From SG8-41 sp035620515 (lineage in GTDB: Bacteria > Pseudomonadota > Gammaproteobacteria > Burkholderiales > SG8-41), in contig DASPGR010000218.1 of NCBI GenBank assembly GCA_035620515.1, positions 1 through 23,264 on the forward strand: DNA of 23,264 bases. Reading direction: 5' to 3'. The translations under genes and the position numbers were made by a program. Shown piece after piece: positions 8,778-17,079 of this stretch (the stretch's first letter is position 1; each line of letters opens with the position of its first letter). The notes beneath the pieces are model-generated. The model was not told the DNA's origin, searched no databases, and saw nothing but the letters and a program-made list of their open reading frames with translations.

Positions 8778-10730
8778 CTACTTTTTCCCGTCCTTCACTT
8801 CCGTGTACTCCGCATCGACAACATTGCCGTCGTCCTTTTTCTCGCCCGCGGCTCCCGCTCCGCCGGCGGCGCCTGCGCTTTCCGCGCCCTGGGCCTGCTG
8901 CTTCGCCTGTTCCTTCGCGTACATCTTCTCGGCGAGCTTGTGCGAGGCCTGCGCAAGCGCCTGCGTCTTGGCCTCGATCGCGGCCTTGTCCTCGCTCTTG
9001 AGCGTCTCTTCGGCTTCCTTCAGCGCCTGCTCGATCTGCGACTTTTCCTCCGCGGAGAGCTCGTCGCCGTGGTCCTTCAACGACTTCTTCACGCCATGGA
9101 TGATGTGGTCGCACTGGTTTCGCGCCTCCACCAGCTCGCGCGCCTTGCGGTCTTCCTCGGCGTGCGCCTCCGCGTCCTTCACCATGCGCTGGATCTCTTC
9201 CTCGGTGAGCCCCGAGCTTGCCTGGATCTTGATCTTGTTCTCCTTGCCCGTCGCCTTGTCCTTCGCGGAGACGTGCAGGATGCCGTTCGCATCGATATCG
9301 AAGGTCACCTCGATCTGCGGCATGCCGCGCGGCGCGGGCGGGATGTCGGCCAGGTTGAACTGGCCGAGGCTCTTGTTGACGCGCGCCATCTCGCGCTCGC
9401 CCTGGAGCACGTGGATCGTAACGGCAGTCTGGCTGTCCTCCGCCGTGGAGAACACCTGCGTCGCCTTGGTCGGGATCGTGGTGTTCTTCTGGATGAGCTT
9501 CGTCATCACGCCCCCCAGCGTCTCGATTCCGAGCGAGAGCGGCGTGACGTCGAGCAGCAGCACGTCCTTGACGTCGCCCTTCAGCACCCCGGCCTGGATC
9601 GCGGCGCCGACCGCCACGGCCTCGTCCGGATTGACGTCCTTGCGCGGCTCGCGCCCGAAGAACGCCTTGACCTTCTCCTGCACCTTCGGCATGCGGGTCT
9701 GGCCGCCGACGAGGATGACGTCGCTGATCTCGGAGGTCTGGATGCCCGCGTCCTTGATGGCGATGCGGCAGGGCTCGATCGTCTTCTCGATGAGCTCCTC
9801 GACCAGGCTCTCGAACTTCGCGCGGGTCACCTTGATGCCGAGATGCTTCGGCCCCGACTGGTCGGCGGTGATGTAGGGGAGGTTGACCTCGGTCTGCTGC
9901 GACGAGGAAAGCTCGATCTTCGCCTTCTCGGCGGCGTCCTTGAGGCGCTGCAGCGCGAGCATGTCCTTGCGGAGATCAATGCCGCTCTCCTTCTTGAACT
10001 CGTCGCACAGGTAGTCGATCAGCCGCTGGTCGAAATCCTCGCCTCCGAGGAACGTGTCGCCGTTGGTGGAGAGCACCTCGAACTGCTTTTCGCCCTCGAC
10101 GTCGGCGAGCTCGATGATCGAGATGTCGAATGTGCCCCCGCCGAGGTCGTAGACCGCGACCTTGCGGTCGCCCTTGCCCTGCTTGTCCATGCCGAAGGCG
10201 AGCGCGGCCGCGGTCGGCTCGTTGATGATGCGCTTGACGTCGAGTCCGGCGATGCGGCCCGCGTCCTTGGTCGCCTGGCGCTGGGAATCGTTGAAGTAGG
10301 CGGGCACGGTGATGACCGCTTCCGTGACGGACTCGCCGAGATAATCCTCGGCGGTCTTCTTCATCTTCATGAGCACCTGCGCCGAGACCTCGGGCGGCGC
10401 CATCTTCTTTCCGCGCACCTCGACCCAGGCGTCCTTGTTGGTCGCCTCGATCATCTTGAAGGGAACGACCTTCAGGGCTTTCTGCACTTCGCTGTCCGCG
10501 AATCGGCGCCCGATCAGGCGCTTCACGGCGTAAAGGGTGTTCGTGGGATTCGTGACCGCCTGGCGCTTTGCCGGCGCGCCGGTGAGAATCTCCCCGTCGT
10601 CCATGTACGCGACGATCGAGGGCGTGGTGCGCGCGCCTTCCGAATTCTCGATAACCTTCGGCTGGCCGTTTTCCATCACGGCCACGCACGAGTTCGTGGT
10701 GCCCAGGTCTATGCCGATGATCTTCGCCAT
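8778..10730 (-). CDS. dnaK: Chaperone protein DnaK (Hsp70)
   Basis: The cytoplasmic ATP-dependent Hsp70 chaperone that binds exposed hydrophobic segments and works with DnaJ and GrpE. The 650 residues are full length. They begin MAKIIGIDLGTTNSCVAV (phosphate-binding loop 1), continue with VYDLGGGTFD in the ATPase lobe and ILVGGQTRMPKV in its second half, then the linker DVLLLDVTPLSLG, the substrate-binding sandwich, and a helical lid. An Ala/Gly-rich tail ends in the usual DAEYTEVKD-type sequence. ATG 10730 has AAGAGGT seven bases upstream. It follows grpE by 67 bases and has its own sigma-32-like promoter overlapping the grpE stop. A long open frame on the opposite strand is an artefact of codon bias. 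Confidence 0.99.
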   Translation of the reverse strand: MAKIIGIDLGTTNSCVAVMENGQPKVIENSEGARTTPSIVAYMDDGEILTGAPAKRQAVTNPTNTLYAVKRLIGRRFADSEVQKALKVVPFKMIEATNKDAWVEVRGKKMAPPEVSAQVLMKMKKTAEDYLGESVTEAVITVPAYFNDSQRQATKDAGRIAGLDVKRIINEPTAAALAFGMDKQGKGDRKVAVYDLGGGTFDISIIELADVEGEKQFEVLSTNGDTFLGGEDFDQRLIDYLCDEFKKESGIDLRKDMLALQRLKDAAEKAKIELSSSQQTEVNLPYITADQSGPKHLGIKVTRAKFESLVEELIEKTIEPCRIAIKDAGIQTSEISDVILVGGQTRMPKVQEKVKAFFGREPRKDVNPDEAVAVGAAIQAGVLKGDVKDVLLLDVTPLSLGIETLGGVMTKLIQKNTTIPTKATQVFSTAEDSQTAVTIHVLQGEREMARVNKSLGQFNLADIPPAPRGMPQIEVTFDIDANGILHVSAKDKATGKENKIKIQASSGLTEEEIQRMVKDAEAHAEEDRKARELVEARNQCDHIIHGVKKSLKDHGDELSAEEKSQIEQALKEAEETLKSEDKAAIEAKTQALAQASHKLAEKMYAKEQAKQQAQGAESAGAAGGAGAAGEKKDDGNVVDAEYTEVKDGKK

Positions 10731-10774
10731 GGTTCTACCTCTTTGGTTTTCCTGAGTAATTCATCATGTGAGGG

Positions 10775-10802
10775 ATATGGGGATGAACCCTCAACTTTCA
10801 AC
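10775..10802 (-). promoter_or_regulatory. Sigma-32 (heat shock) promoter for dnaK
   Basis: Read on the - strand, GTTGAAA (10802-10796) is followed by a 13-base spacer and CCCCATAT (10782-10775), a full match to the CCCCATNT -10 consensus of RpoH. The -35 element overlaps the grpE stop codon at 10800-10798. The expected start lies about 40 bases upstream of the dnaK ATG. Confidence 0.8.
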
Positions 10803-11391
10803 GTTCTTTCGCCTTGGCCACCGTCACCAAGGCGGGGCGGATCACCCGGTCGTGCAGGAGATAGCCCTTTTGAAGCACCTGGACCACGGTGTTCGGCTCG
10901 GCGTCGCTCTCAACCATGGTGATCGCCTGGTGCCGGTGCGGATCGAACTTCTGCCCGGCAGGGTCGATCTCGGATAGGCTGAACTTCTCGAAAACGCCGC
11001 GCAGCTGTTTCAACGTGAGCTCAACGCCGCTCTTCATGCTCTCGACCGAGGCGTTCTCGGTGCCGAGGGCGGCTTCCAGACTGTCCTTCACAGCGAGCAA
11101 CTCGCTGGCAAAGCTCTCGACCGCGAACTTGTGCGCGCTGGCGATCTCGGCCTGCGCGCGCTTGCGAATGTTGTCCGCTTCCGCCCTGGCGCGCAGCCAC
11201 GCGTCGTGGTGCTCCTCGGCGGCAAGCTCGGCGCGCTTGAGGAGCGTCTCGAGGCTTGGCGTGCCCTCGGCGGATGATTCAGCGGCCTCGCGCGTCTCTG
11301 CCGGCGTGCCGGACTGTTCGGTCAGCTCTCCGGCCGGAACGTCCTTGGGATCTTTCGTGTCCGTGCGGGCGTCGGGCGTTTCCTGCATCAT
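10798..11391 (-). CDS. grpE: Nucleotide exchange factor GrpE
   Basis: GrpE releases ADP from DnaK to reset the chaperone cycle and acts as a thermosensor. The 197-residue protein has a charged, Thr/Glu-rich and probably disordered N-terminus to about residue 45, a long helical region with AELAAEEHHDAWLRARAEADN and RKRAQ characteristic of the dimer helix, and a C-terminal beta domain with VVQVLQKGYLLHDRVIRPA. Two ATG codons lie in tandem at 11391 and 11388; GGAG upstream is spaced slightly better for the second, so one residue is uncertain. It is the first gene of the grpE-dnaK-dnaJ series and has a sigma-32-like promoter about 25 bases ahead. The gene on its other side, encoding the hemerythrin protein, is divergent. 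Confidence 0.97.
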   Translation of the reverse strand: MMQETPDARTDTKDPKDVPAGELTEQSGTPAETREAAESSAEGTPSLETLLKRAELAAEEHHDAWLRARAEADNIRKRAQAEIASAHKFAVESFASELLAVKDSLEAALGTENASVESMKSGVELTLKQLRGVFEKFSLSEIDPAGQKFDPHRHQAITMVESDAEPNTVVQVLQKGYLLHDRVIRPALVTVAKAKER

Positions 11392-11413
11392 GGTCTCCGT
11401 CTCAACTTCTTGC

Positions 11414-11443
11414 AGGTTGGGCTGGGTCGGGCTATTTCAAGAC
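11414..11443 (-). promoter_or_regulatory. Probable sigma-32 promoter for grpE
   Basis: Read on the - strand, GTCTTGAAA (11443-11435) matches the RpoH -35 element. After 13 bases comes CCCAACCT (11421-11414), which agrees with CCCCATNT at five of seven fixed positions. The distance to the grpE ATG fits a leader of roughly 15 bases. Confidence 0.65.
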
Positions 11444-11489
11444 CGCTCCGGATATTTCGTAACGTGTTAAACCTATTCGAGTTTTCCCG

Positions 11490-12188
11490 GTGCCTGATAC
11501 GCCGAATGTAGTCGATGTGACGGACGAGCCTGCGAGCCGCGTCCAGGCCGCCGCATTCCATGCCCTGAGGGACATCCAGCCGGGCCGGCCCGTCGTGCTT
11601 CTGACCGCCGATGATCCTGCGTCGCTCATGCGCAGCCTCGACCTTCAGCTCGGCGGCAAACTCGCCTGGACGACCACCGGGGACGGCCCTCGCTGGAGGA
11701 CCGTGGTGAGGCACCGCCACGACGCGCCACCCGCCGACGTGCTCGACCTCCTGCAACGGGAGCATCGGCGTATCGACCTGCTGCTCGCTCGAGCGATGAG
11801 ACTGCTGAACGAGGGAGAGACGGACGAGGCTGCGGAAGTGCTGCAGCAGTTCATTCACGGCTTGACGCGCCACCTTTACGTCGAGGACGAGGTCCTCGCG
11901 CCGGTGCTCGACTCGGGCGGCGCGACCGCTGACGCGATCGCGACGATGCGGCGCGAGCACGCCGAGATTGCCGCTCAGCTGGAGCTCATTGGCGACAGCC
12001 TGCGCGCCGGTGATGCCGGGTTGGGCGAGACGAGCACCTATTGCGCCATCCTGTCCGGCACGCTCGCCAAGCACGAGCAGCGCGAGGAGCAGAATCTCTT
12101 TCCGCGCTGGGGTGTCGTACTGGCGAGGCGCGGTGGGGCGGAGGCTTCAGCGCTGCTCGAGCGGGTGAAATCCCTGCTCGCTGAGTGA
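11490..12188 (+). CDS. DUF2249 and hemerythrin-domain protein
   Basis: A 232-residue two-domain cytoplasmic protein. Residues about 20-76 match the DUF2249 pattern (FHALRDIQPGRPVVLL, then GGKLAWTTTGDGPRWR). Residues about 83-212 form a four-helix hemerythrin/HHE domain with putative di-iron ligands His92, His128 with Glu132, His157, and His195 with Glu199. Such proteins bind O2 or NO or act in iron handling, and DUF2249 often occurs near denitrification genes, but the precise role here is unknown. The N-terminal Cys domain of YtfE/RIC repair proteins is absent. GTG 11490 has no ribosome site; GTG 11517 is an alternative. It is divergent from grpE and ends 15 bases from the convergent ferrochelatase stop, which fits an iron or haem theme only as inference. 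Confidence 0.8.
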   Translation: MPDTPNVVDVTDEPASRVQAAAFHALRDIQPGRPVVLLTADDPASLMRSLDLQLGGKLAWTTTGDGPRWRTVVRHRHDAPPADVLDLLQREHRRIDLLLARAMRLLNEGETDEAAEVLQQFIHGLTRHLYVEDEVLAPVLDSGGATADAIATMRREHAEIAAQLELIGDSLRAGDAGLGETSTYCAILSGTLAKHEQREEQNLFPRWGVVLARRGGAEASALLERVKSLLAE

Positions 12189-12203
12189 GACGGGGCGGCG
12201 GCG

Positions 12204-13289
12204 CTAGTTTCTCGCGCCCATCGCCAGCGCGCTCAGGCGCGACTTCTCCAGCTGCTCGGCCGGGACCTTGTGCTCCCAGCCGAGCAGGTTTCTCACGACA
12301 ATGTCCGTCAGCGCGTGGATCCAGTCGTCGCGCTCGTTGAGACACGGGATCGCGTGGAACTCGCGCCCTCCCGCATTGAGGTAGATCGCCTTGCCTTCGA
12401 TTGCGATTTCTTCGAGCGTCTCGAGGCAGTCGGCGACGAACCCCGGGCAGATCACGTCAACGCGCCCGCTTTTCTGCCGGCCCAGCTCCTTCAGCACATC
12501 GGCAGTATAGGGTCTCAGCCACTCGGCTTTTCCGAATCGCGACTGGAACGTGATGCGATACTGTTCCGGGCGGAGCGAGAGCGCCTCCGCGAGCAGGCGC
12601 CCCGTCTTCTGGCATTCGCAGTGATAGGGGTCTCCCTTGTCGAGCGTGCGGCGCGGGACGCCGTGAAAGCTCATGATGAGGACGTCGGGCCGGTGATTCC
12701 TCATCCAGTAGTCGCGCACGCTTTGCGCAAGCGCGCCAATGTAGCCGGGATGGTCGTGAAAGCTTCGCACCGTCCTCAGCGCAGGCTGGTTGCGCATCCC
12801 GGCGAGGCACCGTGTTACGGCATCAATCACCGAGGCGGTCGTGCTGGCCGAGTACTGCGGATAGAGGGGCACGATCAGCAGGCGATTGCAGTGATGGAGT
12901 CTCAGCTCGCCGATTTTCTCGGCGATCGACGGCGATCCGTAGCGCATCGCGTAGTCGGCCACGATGGGCAGCTGCTTCGCGCGCTCTCCCAGGTAACCGC
13001 GCACGAGCCTGGTCTGGCGCTCCGTATGCACCTTGAGGGGCGCGCCATCGCTCATCCACACCTGAGCATAGCGCTCCGCCGATGAACTCGGCCGCGTCCT
13101 CAGCACAACGCCATGCAGGATCGGCCACCACAGGATTCGCGGCAATTCCACCACGCGGGGATCCGAGAGGAACTCCCGCAGATAGGCGCGCACCGCGCCC
13201 GCGTTCGGCGCCTGCGGCGTCCCGAGATTGACGAGGAGCACGCCGACGTGCGGCTCGCTGCCGTGAGCGTAGGGAGGCTCGGGACTCAC
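12204..13289 (-). CDS. hemH: Ferrochelatase
   Basis: This enzyme inserts Fe2+ into protoporphyrin IX in the final step of protohaem synthesis and is membrane-associated. The 361-residue protein starts with the typical VGVLLVNLGTPQAP motif. It has VPLYPQYSASTTASV in the middle, the catalytic His in MSFHGVPRRTL, and the conserved acidic loop CPGFVADCLETLEEI. Length and order match bacterial ferrochelatases, with a short polar N-terminal extension. The start is GTG 13289, seven bases after the hrcA stop and without a clear ribosome site, so translational coupling to hrcA is likely. Its 3' end converges on the hemerythrin gene with 15 bases between and no terminator. Confidence 0.96.
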   Translation of the reverse strand: MSPEPPYAHGSEPHVGVLLVNLGTPQAPNAGAVRAYLREFLSDPRVVELPRILWWPILHGVVLRTRPSSSAERYAQVWMSDGAPLKVHTERQTRLVRGYLGERAKQLPIVADYAMRYGSPSIAEKIGELRLHHCNRLLIVPLYPQYSASTTASVIDAVTRCLAGMRNQPALRTVRSFHDHPGYIGALAQSVRDYWMRNHRPDVLIMSFHGVPRRTLDKGDPYHCECQKTGRLLAEALSLRPEQYRITFQSRFGKAEWLRPYTADVLKELGRQKSGRVDVICPGFVADCLETLEEIAIEGKAIYLNAGGREFHAIPCLNERDDWIHALTDIVVRNLLGWEHKVPAEQLEKSRLSALAMGARN

Positions 13290-13296
13290 GAGCGGT

Positions 13297-14328
13297 TCAG
13301 CGCCGGGTGAGAAGGCCGGTCAGCAGCTTGGCAGTGATGTCGACCAGCGGGATCACGCGCTCATAGGCCATGCGCGTCGGGCCGATCACCCCGACGGTGC
13401 CCACCACCTGGCCATCCACCGTGTAGGGCGCCGTGATCACGCTGCACTCGTCGAGCGGCGCCACCCCGGACTCGCCCCCGATGAAGATCTGGACGCCCTG
13501 CGCCCGGTTCGAGACGTCGAGCAGCTGCAGGAGCCCCGTCTTGCGCTCGAAGAGCTCGAACAGCTTGCGCAGGTTGGACATGTTGGAGGAGAGGTCCTGC
13601 GAGTCGAGGAGGTTGCTCTCGCCCGAGATCACCACGTCGTCGGAGGCTTCGCTCGCTGCGCGGCTTCCGGCCTCGAGAGCGTCGGTCATCAGCCGTGTCA
13701 TGTCTTCCGTCAGCTGCCGCAGCTCGTCGCGGATGCGGCGCCTGATCTCGTCAAAGGTCAGCCCCGCGTAGTTCTGGTTGAGGATGTTCGCCGCTTCGAT
13801 CAGCTCGGACGGGCTGAACGGCCGTTCCACCTGCAAGATCCGGTTCTGCACATCCCCTTCGGGCGTGACGAGGATCACCAGGATGCGGCTCTCGGAGAGC
13901 CGCAGGAACTCGATGTGCCTGAACCCTGCGCTGCGGCGCGGCGTCATCACCACTCCGGCGAAATGGGTGAGCTCCGAGAGCAGATGAGAGGCCGACGCCA
14001 CGAGCCGCTGCCGGTTGTCGGTGTCGAGCTGCTCCTCCAGCTGATGGATCTCCACGCGATCGAGCGGCTTGAGCGTGAGCAGCGTGTCCACGAAGAAGCG
14101 ATATCCGCGCGGCGTCGGCACCCGGCCGGCGGAGGTGTGCGGGCTCGCGATGAAGCCCATCTCCTCGAGATCCGCCATGATGTTGCGGATGCTCGCCGGG
14201 CTCAAGTCGAGCCCGGAGAATTTCGACAGGGCACGCGAACCGACGGGCTGACCCTCGACGATGTAGCGCTCGATCAGCGTCTTGAGCAGAAGCTGGGCGC
14301 GTTCGGTTACGAGAGTGGCATCCACCAT
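13297..14328 (-). CDS. hrcA: Heat-inducible transcription repressor HrcA
   Basis: HrcA represses chaperone operons, usually groESL, by binding CIRCE operators, and is kept active by GroEL. The 343-residue protein has an N-terminal winged helix (RAQLLLKTLIERYIVEGQ, then SRALSKF and SPASIRNIMADLEEMG), a central domain, and a GAF-like C-terminal region ending in the PTRMAYERVIPLVDITAKLL family signature. ATG 14328 is preferred over the TTG directly before it because AGG then has better spacing. It is divergent from nadK, and hemH follows seven bases after its stop. No CIRCE-like TTAGCACTC repeat was found in this promoter region or near grpE, dnaK or dnaJ, so local autoregulation through CIRCE is not supported. 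Confidence 0.96.
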   Translation of the reverse strand: MVDATLVTERAQLLLKTLIERYIVEGQPVGSRALSKFSGLDLSPASIRNIMADLEEMGFIASPHTSAGRVPTPRGYRFFVDTLLTLKPLDRVEIHQLEEQLDTDNRQRLVASASHLLSELTHFAGVVMTPRRSAGFRHIEFLRLSESRILVILVTPEGDVQNRILQVERPFSPSELIEAANILNQNYAGLTFDEIRRRIRDELRQLTEDMTRLMTDALEAGSRAASEASDDVVISGESNLLDSQDLSSNMSNLRKLFELFERKTGLLQLLDVSNRAQGVQIFIGGESGVAPLDECSVITAPYTVDGQVVGTVGVIGPTRMAYERVIPLVDITAKLLTGLLTRR

Positions 14329-14350
14329 CAACCTATTCTACTAAAAACAA

Positions 14351-14482
14351 TGACCCGTGACCGGTGGCCCGTTACAGGTAACGGGCGACTGTCAACGGGT
14401 GACGGGGCCGGCGCGTTTTCACCCTGACACACGGCCGTTCCTGCGGTTTTTCCGGTCACTCGTCACGGGTCACCGGTCAGGG
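14351..14482. repeat. Degenerate heptamer repeats (GTGACSG type) in hrcA-nadK gap
   Basis: The 175-base gap between hrcA and nadK contains clusters of a heptamer close to GTGACSG in both orientations, at 14351-14366, 14391-14407 and 14451-14482. At 14368-14385 there is a perfect eight-base inverted repeat, CCCGTTAC and GTAACGGG, with a two-base loop. Because units occur in both orientations, the gap can fold extensively. Similar short runs recur before recN and between fur and its neighbour. Function unknown. Confidence 0.6.
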
Positions 14483-14503
14483 TTTTTATGGTCTAATGCC
14501 GCC

Positions 14504-15373
14504 ATGAAATCGTCGTTCAAGACCGTCGCGCTGATCGGAAAATACCGCAGTCCCGAGGTCGCGGGGCCGCTGCTCAAGCTTGCGCAGTTTCTGGAGCGGC
14601 GCGGGATCACGGTCCTGATCGACGCTCTCACGAAGGAACATCTGGGGCCGGTCAAGCACCGGGTGCTCTCCCTGGACGAGCTCGGCCGCGAAGCGGATCT
14701 CGCAGTCGTCATCGGCGGTGACGGCACCATGCTCAACATCACGCGCACGCTGGCACCGCACGGTGTCGCACTGGTCGGCGTAAACCAGGGACGCCTCGGG
14801 TTTCTCACCGATATCTCGGTCGATACGATGCTCGACACCATCGGCGACGTGCTCGATGGAAAATTCGTGGCCGAGCCGCGTATGCTGCTGCGGGGTGAGG
14901 GCCGGCGCGGCGCGACGACGCTTTTCGACGTGCTGGCGTTCAACGAGGTCGTCGTGAGCAAGGGCGTCAAGGGGCACATGCTCGACTACGAGGTCCGGAT
15001 TGACGGCCAGTTCATCTACAGACAGCGGGGCGACGGGTTGATCGTGGCGACGCCGACCGGCTCGACGGCCTACGCGCTCTCATCGGGCGGGCCGATCGTG
15101 CACCCCTCGCTCTCGGTGATGGCGCTGGTCCCGGTTGCCCCCCATACGCTGTCGAATCGTCCGATCGTGGTGAGCAGCGACTGCACCGTGGAGATCGTCC
15201 CGGACCGGGCGGTTGATGCGCGCGCCCATTTCGACAGCCACACCCGTTTCGAGCTGCAAGATGGAGACCGCGTCATCGTGCGCCGCTATGAGCACGCGAT
15301 CAACCTGCTGCATCCGGTGGGGCACAGCTACTACAGCATGCTGCGGGAGAAGCTCAACTGGAACAGGGAATGA
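14504..15373 (+). CDS. nadK: NAD kinase
   Basis: Phosphorylates NAD to NADP in the cytoplasm using ATP or polyphosphate. The 289-residue protein shows the diagnostic GGDGTML motif at 71-77, NQGRLGFLTD at about 94-103, and the substrate-binding ATPTGSTAYALSSGGPIV segment. ATG 14504 begins MKSSFKTVALIGKY, which aligns with known NadK starts; the open frame extends further upstream but only through the repeat-filled gap. TCTAAT at 14492-14497 might be a -10 box, giving a very short leader, and no strong ribosome site is seen. recN follows after 31 bases containing another heptamer run, so the two are probably cotranscribed. The placement next to a divergent hrcA is the usual betaproteobacterial arrangement. 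Confidence 0.97.
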   Translation: MKSSFKTVALIGKYRSPEVAGPLLKLAQFLERRGITVLIDALTKEHLGPVKHRVLSLDELGREADLAVVIGGDGTMLNITRTLAPHGVALVGVNQGRLGFLTDISVDTMLDTIGDVLDGKFVAEPRMLLRGEGRRGATTLFDVLAFNEVVVSKGVKGHMLDYEVRIDGQFIYRQRGDGLIVATPTGSTAYALSSGGPIVHPSLSVMALVPVAPHTLSNRPIVVSSDCTVEIVPDRAVDARAHFDSHTRFELQDGDRVIVRRYEHAINLLHPVGHSYYSMLREKLNWNRE

Positions 15374-15376
15374 TGC

Positions 15377-15397
15377 GTGACCGGTCACCGGTCACGG
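15377..15397. repeat. Heptamer repeat copy between nadK and recN
   Basis: The 31-base gap is almost filled by consecutive GTGACCG/GTCACCG/GTCACGG units, the same heptamer type as upstream of nadK. CCGGTCACCGGTCACGG includes palindromic halves that can pair. Function unknown; it leaves little room for a promoter or ribosome site for recN. Confidence 0.55.
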
Positions 15398-15404
15398 GTA
15401 TCCG

Positions 15405-17066
15405 ATGCTGCGGAGCCTGAGCATCCGCGATTTCATCATCGTCGAACGGATGGAGCTGGAATTTTCCTCCGGCTTCACGGTCCTGACCGGTGAGACCGGT
15501 GCCGGAAAGTCCATTTTGATTGATGCGCTGGCTCTTGCTCTGGGCGAGCGATCGGATGCGATCGTCGTGCGGCAGGGGGCGGAGCGCGCCGAGATCGGAG
15601 CGGAGTTCGACGTCGACAAGCAGCCCGCGATCGCCCGCTGGCTGGCGGAAAATGATCTCTCCGGCGACGACGGCGCGTGCCTCCTGCGCCGGACCATCGA
15701 TGCATCGGGACGCTCGCGCGGATTCATCAACGGACGCCCCGCGACGCTCGCACAAATGCGGGACCTCGGCGAGCAGCTGGTGGACATTCACGGGCAGCAT
15801 CAGCACCAGTCGCTCATGCGCCCGGCGGTGCAACGCGAATTGCTTGATGGTTACAGCGGCGCGCAGCCGGCCGCGGCTGCCGTCAGGGAGCGCTTTCGCG
15901 CGTGGCAGAAGCGCCGTGGAGACCGCATCGCGTTTGAAGGCAACGCCGCCGCATTTGCTGCGGAACGGGACGAGCTCGACCGGCGCGTGCGTGAGCTCGA
16001 GGCCCTGCACGTTGCCGCGGGCGAGTGGGATGAGCTCACGGCCGAGCAGACGACGCTTGCCCATGCGGCGAGCCTGATCGATGCGGCGCAGGCGGGCCTC
16101 GAGACACTGTCCGAGGGTGAAAACTCGAGCCTTGCGCAACTGAACGCCATCATCAACCGCCTGAGGGGCCTGGTGGCGCACGATGCGCGGTTGCAGGAAA
16201 TTCTCGACGCGCTCGAGCCGGCGCAGATCCAGCTGAAGGAGGCGGCCCACGGCCTGCGGCGCTACGGCGAGCGGCTGGAGCTCGATCCGGGGCGTCTGCG
16301 GGAGGTGGAGCAACGGCTCGACGCCATTCACTCGGCGGCCCGAAAGTTTCGCGTGTTGCCCGAGGAGCTGCCGGCCACGCTCGATGCGGCCCGATCGCGT
16401 CTCGCGGCGCTGGGTGAGGCTGGCGATGCCGATACGCTGCGTCGCCTCGAGGAAGAAGCGCTCGCCGCGTGCAACGTGGAAGCGAAAAAGCTCTCGGCTT
16501 TGCGCAAGAAGGGTGCGGCGAAGCTTTCGGCGGAGGTGACGCGCTCAATGCAGACGCTCGCCATGGCGGGCGGCCGGTTCGAGGTGGCGCTCTCGCCGCT
16601 CACCGAAGTGACCGGCTACGGCCTCGAGAGCGTCGATTTCCTCGTCGCGGCGCATAAGGGCACGCAAGCCCAGCCGCTCGGCAAGGTGGCGTCGGGGGGC
16701 GAGCTCTCGAGAATTGCCCTTGCGATCCAGACCGTGACGAGCAAGGTCGCTCAGGTGCCGACCCTCATTTTTGATGAAGTCGATGCGGGCATCGGGGGCG
16801 GTGTGGCGGAGATCGTTGGCAGGATGCTGAGGGAGCTTGGCCGGACGAACCAGGTGATGTGCGTCACGCACCTTCCGCAGGTGGCGGCTTCGGCCGATCA
16901 GCAGTGGCAGGTGAGCAAGGCCATTGCGAGCGGACAGGCCCTGACCCGGCTGACCGTGCTCGACAAGTCTCAGCGCCTCGAGGAAATCGCGCGCATGCTG
17001 GGCGGCGTCAAGATCACCGAGACGACGCGCAAGCACGCCGCCGAGATGCTGGGAGAAAAGCGCTAG
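15405..17066 (+). CDS. recN: DNA repair protein RecN
   Basis: An SMC-like ATPase that acts at double-strand breaks, tethering and presenting DNA ends for recombination. The 553-residue protein has the Walker A GETGAGKS at residues 29-36, a QHQHQSL-type segment at about 130, a long coiled-coil middle rich in Ala, Glu and Arg (about 150-400), the ABC signature ASGGELSRIALAI, and a Walker B-like LIFDEVDAGIGGG with Asp457/Glu458. A final CVTHLPQVAA stretch is also characteristic. ATG 15405 begins MLRSLSIRDFIIVE, the standard family start. No LexA box was recognised upstream. The downstream receptor gene begins 13 bases after its stop with a good ribosome site, so read-through into accessory genes is likely. 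Confidence 0.97.
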   Translation: MLRSLSIRDFIIVERMELEFSSGFTVLTGETGAGKSILIDALALALGERSDAIVVRQGAERAEIGAEFDVDKQPAIARWLAENDLSGDDGACLLRRTIDASGRSRGFINGRPATLAQMRDLGEQLVDIHGQHQHQSLMRPAVQRELLDGYSGAQPAAAAVRERFRAWQKRRGDRIAFEGNAAAFAAERDELDRRVRELEALHVAAGEWDELTAEQTTLAHAASLIDAAQAGLETLSEGENSSLAQLNAIINRLRGLVAHDARLQEILDALEPAQIQLKEAAHGLRRYGERLELDPGRLREVEQRLDAIHSAARKFRVLPEELPATLDAARSRLAALGEAGDADTLRRLEEEALAACNVEAKKLSALRKKGAAKLSAEVTRSMQTLAMAGGRFEVALSPLTEVTGYGLESVDFLVAAHKGTQAQPLGKVASGGELSRIALAIQTVTSKVAQVPTLIFDEVDAGIGGGVAEIVGRMLRELGRTNQVMCVTHLPQVAASADQQWQVSKAIASGQALTRLTVLDKSQRLEEIARMLGGVKITETTRKHAAEMLGEKR

Positions 17067-17079
17067 GGGAGGCCAACTG

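Noticed and set aside
8682..10922. 746-codon open frame antisense to dnaK
   Set aside because: It mirrors dnaK codon bias in GC-rich DNA, has Arg/Leu/Asp-rich low-information sequence, spans several real features and resembles no protein. Antisense open frames opposite hsp70 genes are a known artefact.
14389..14395. TTGACA-like box as an hrcA promoter (- strand)
   Set aside because: A perfect -35 hexamer is present, but no acceptable -10 hexamer lies 16-18 bases downstream, and the region is heptamer repeat.
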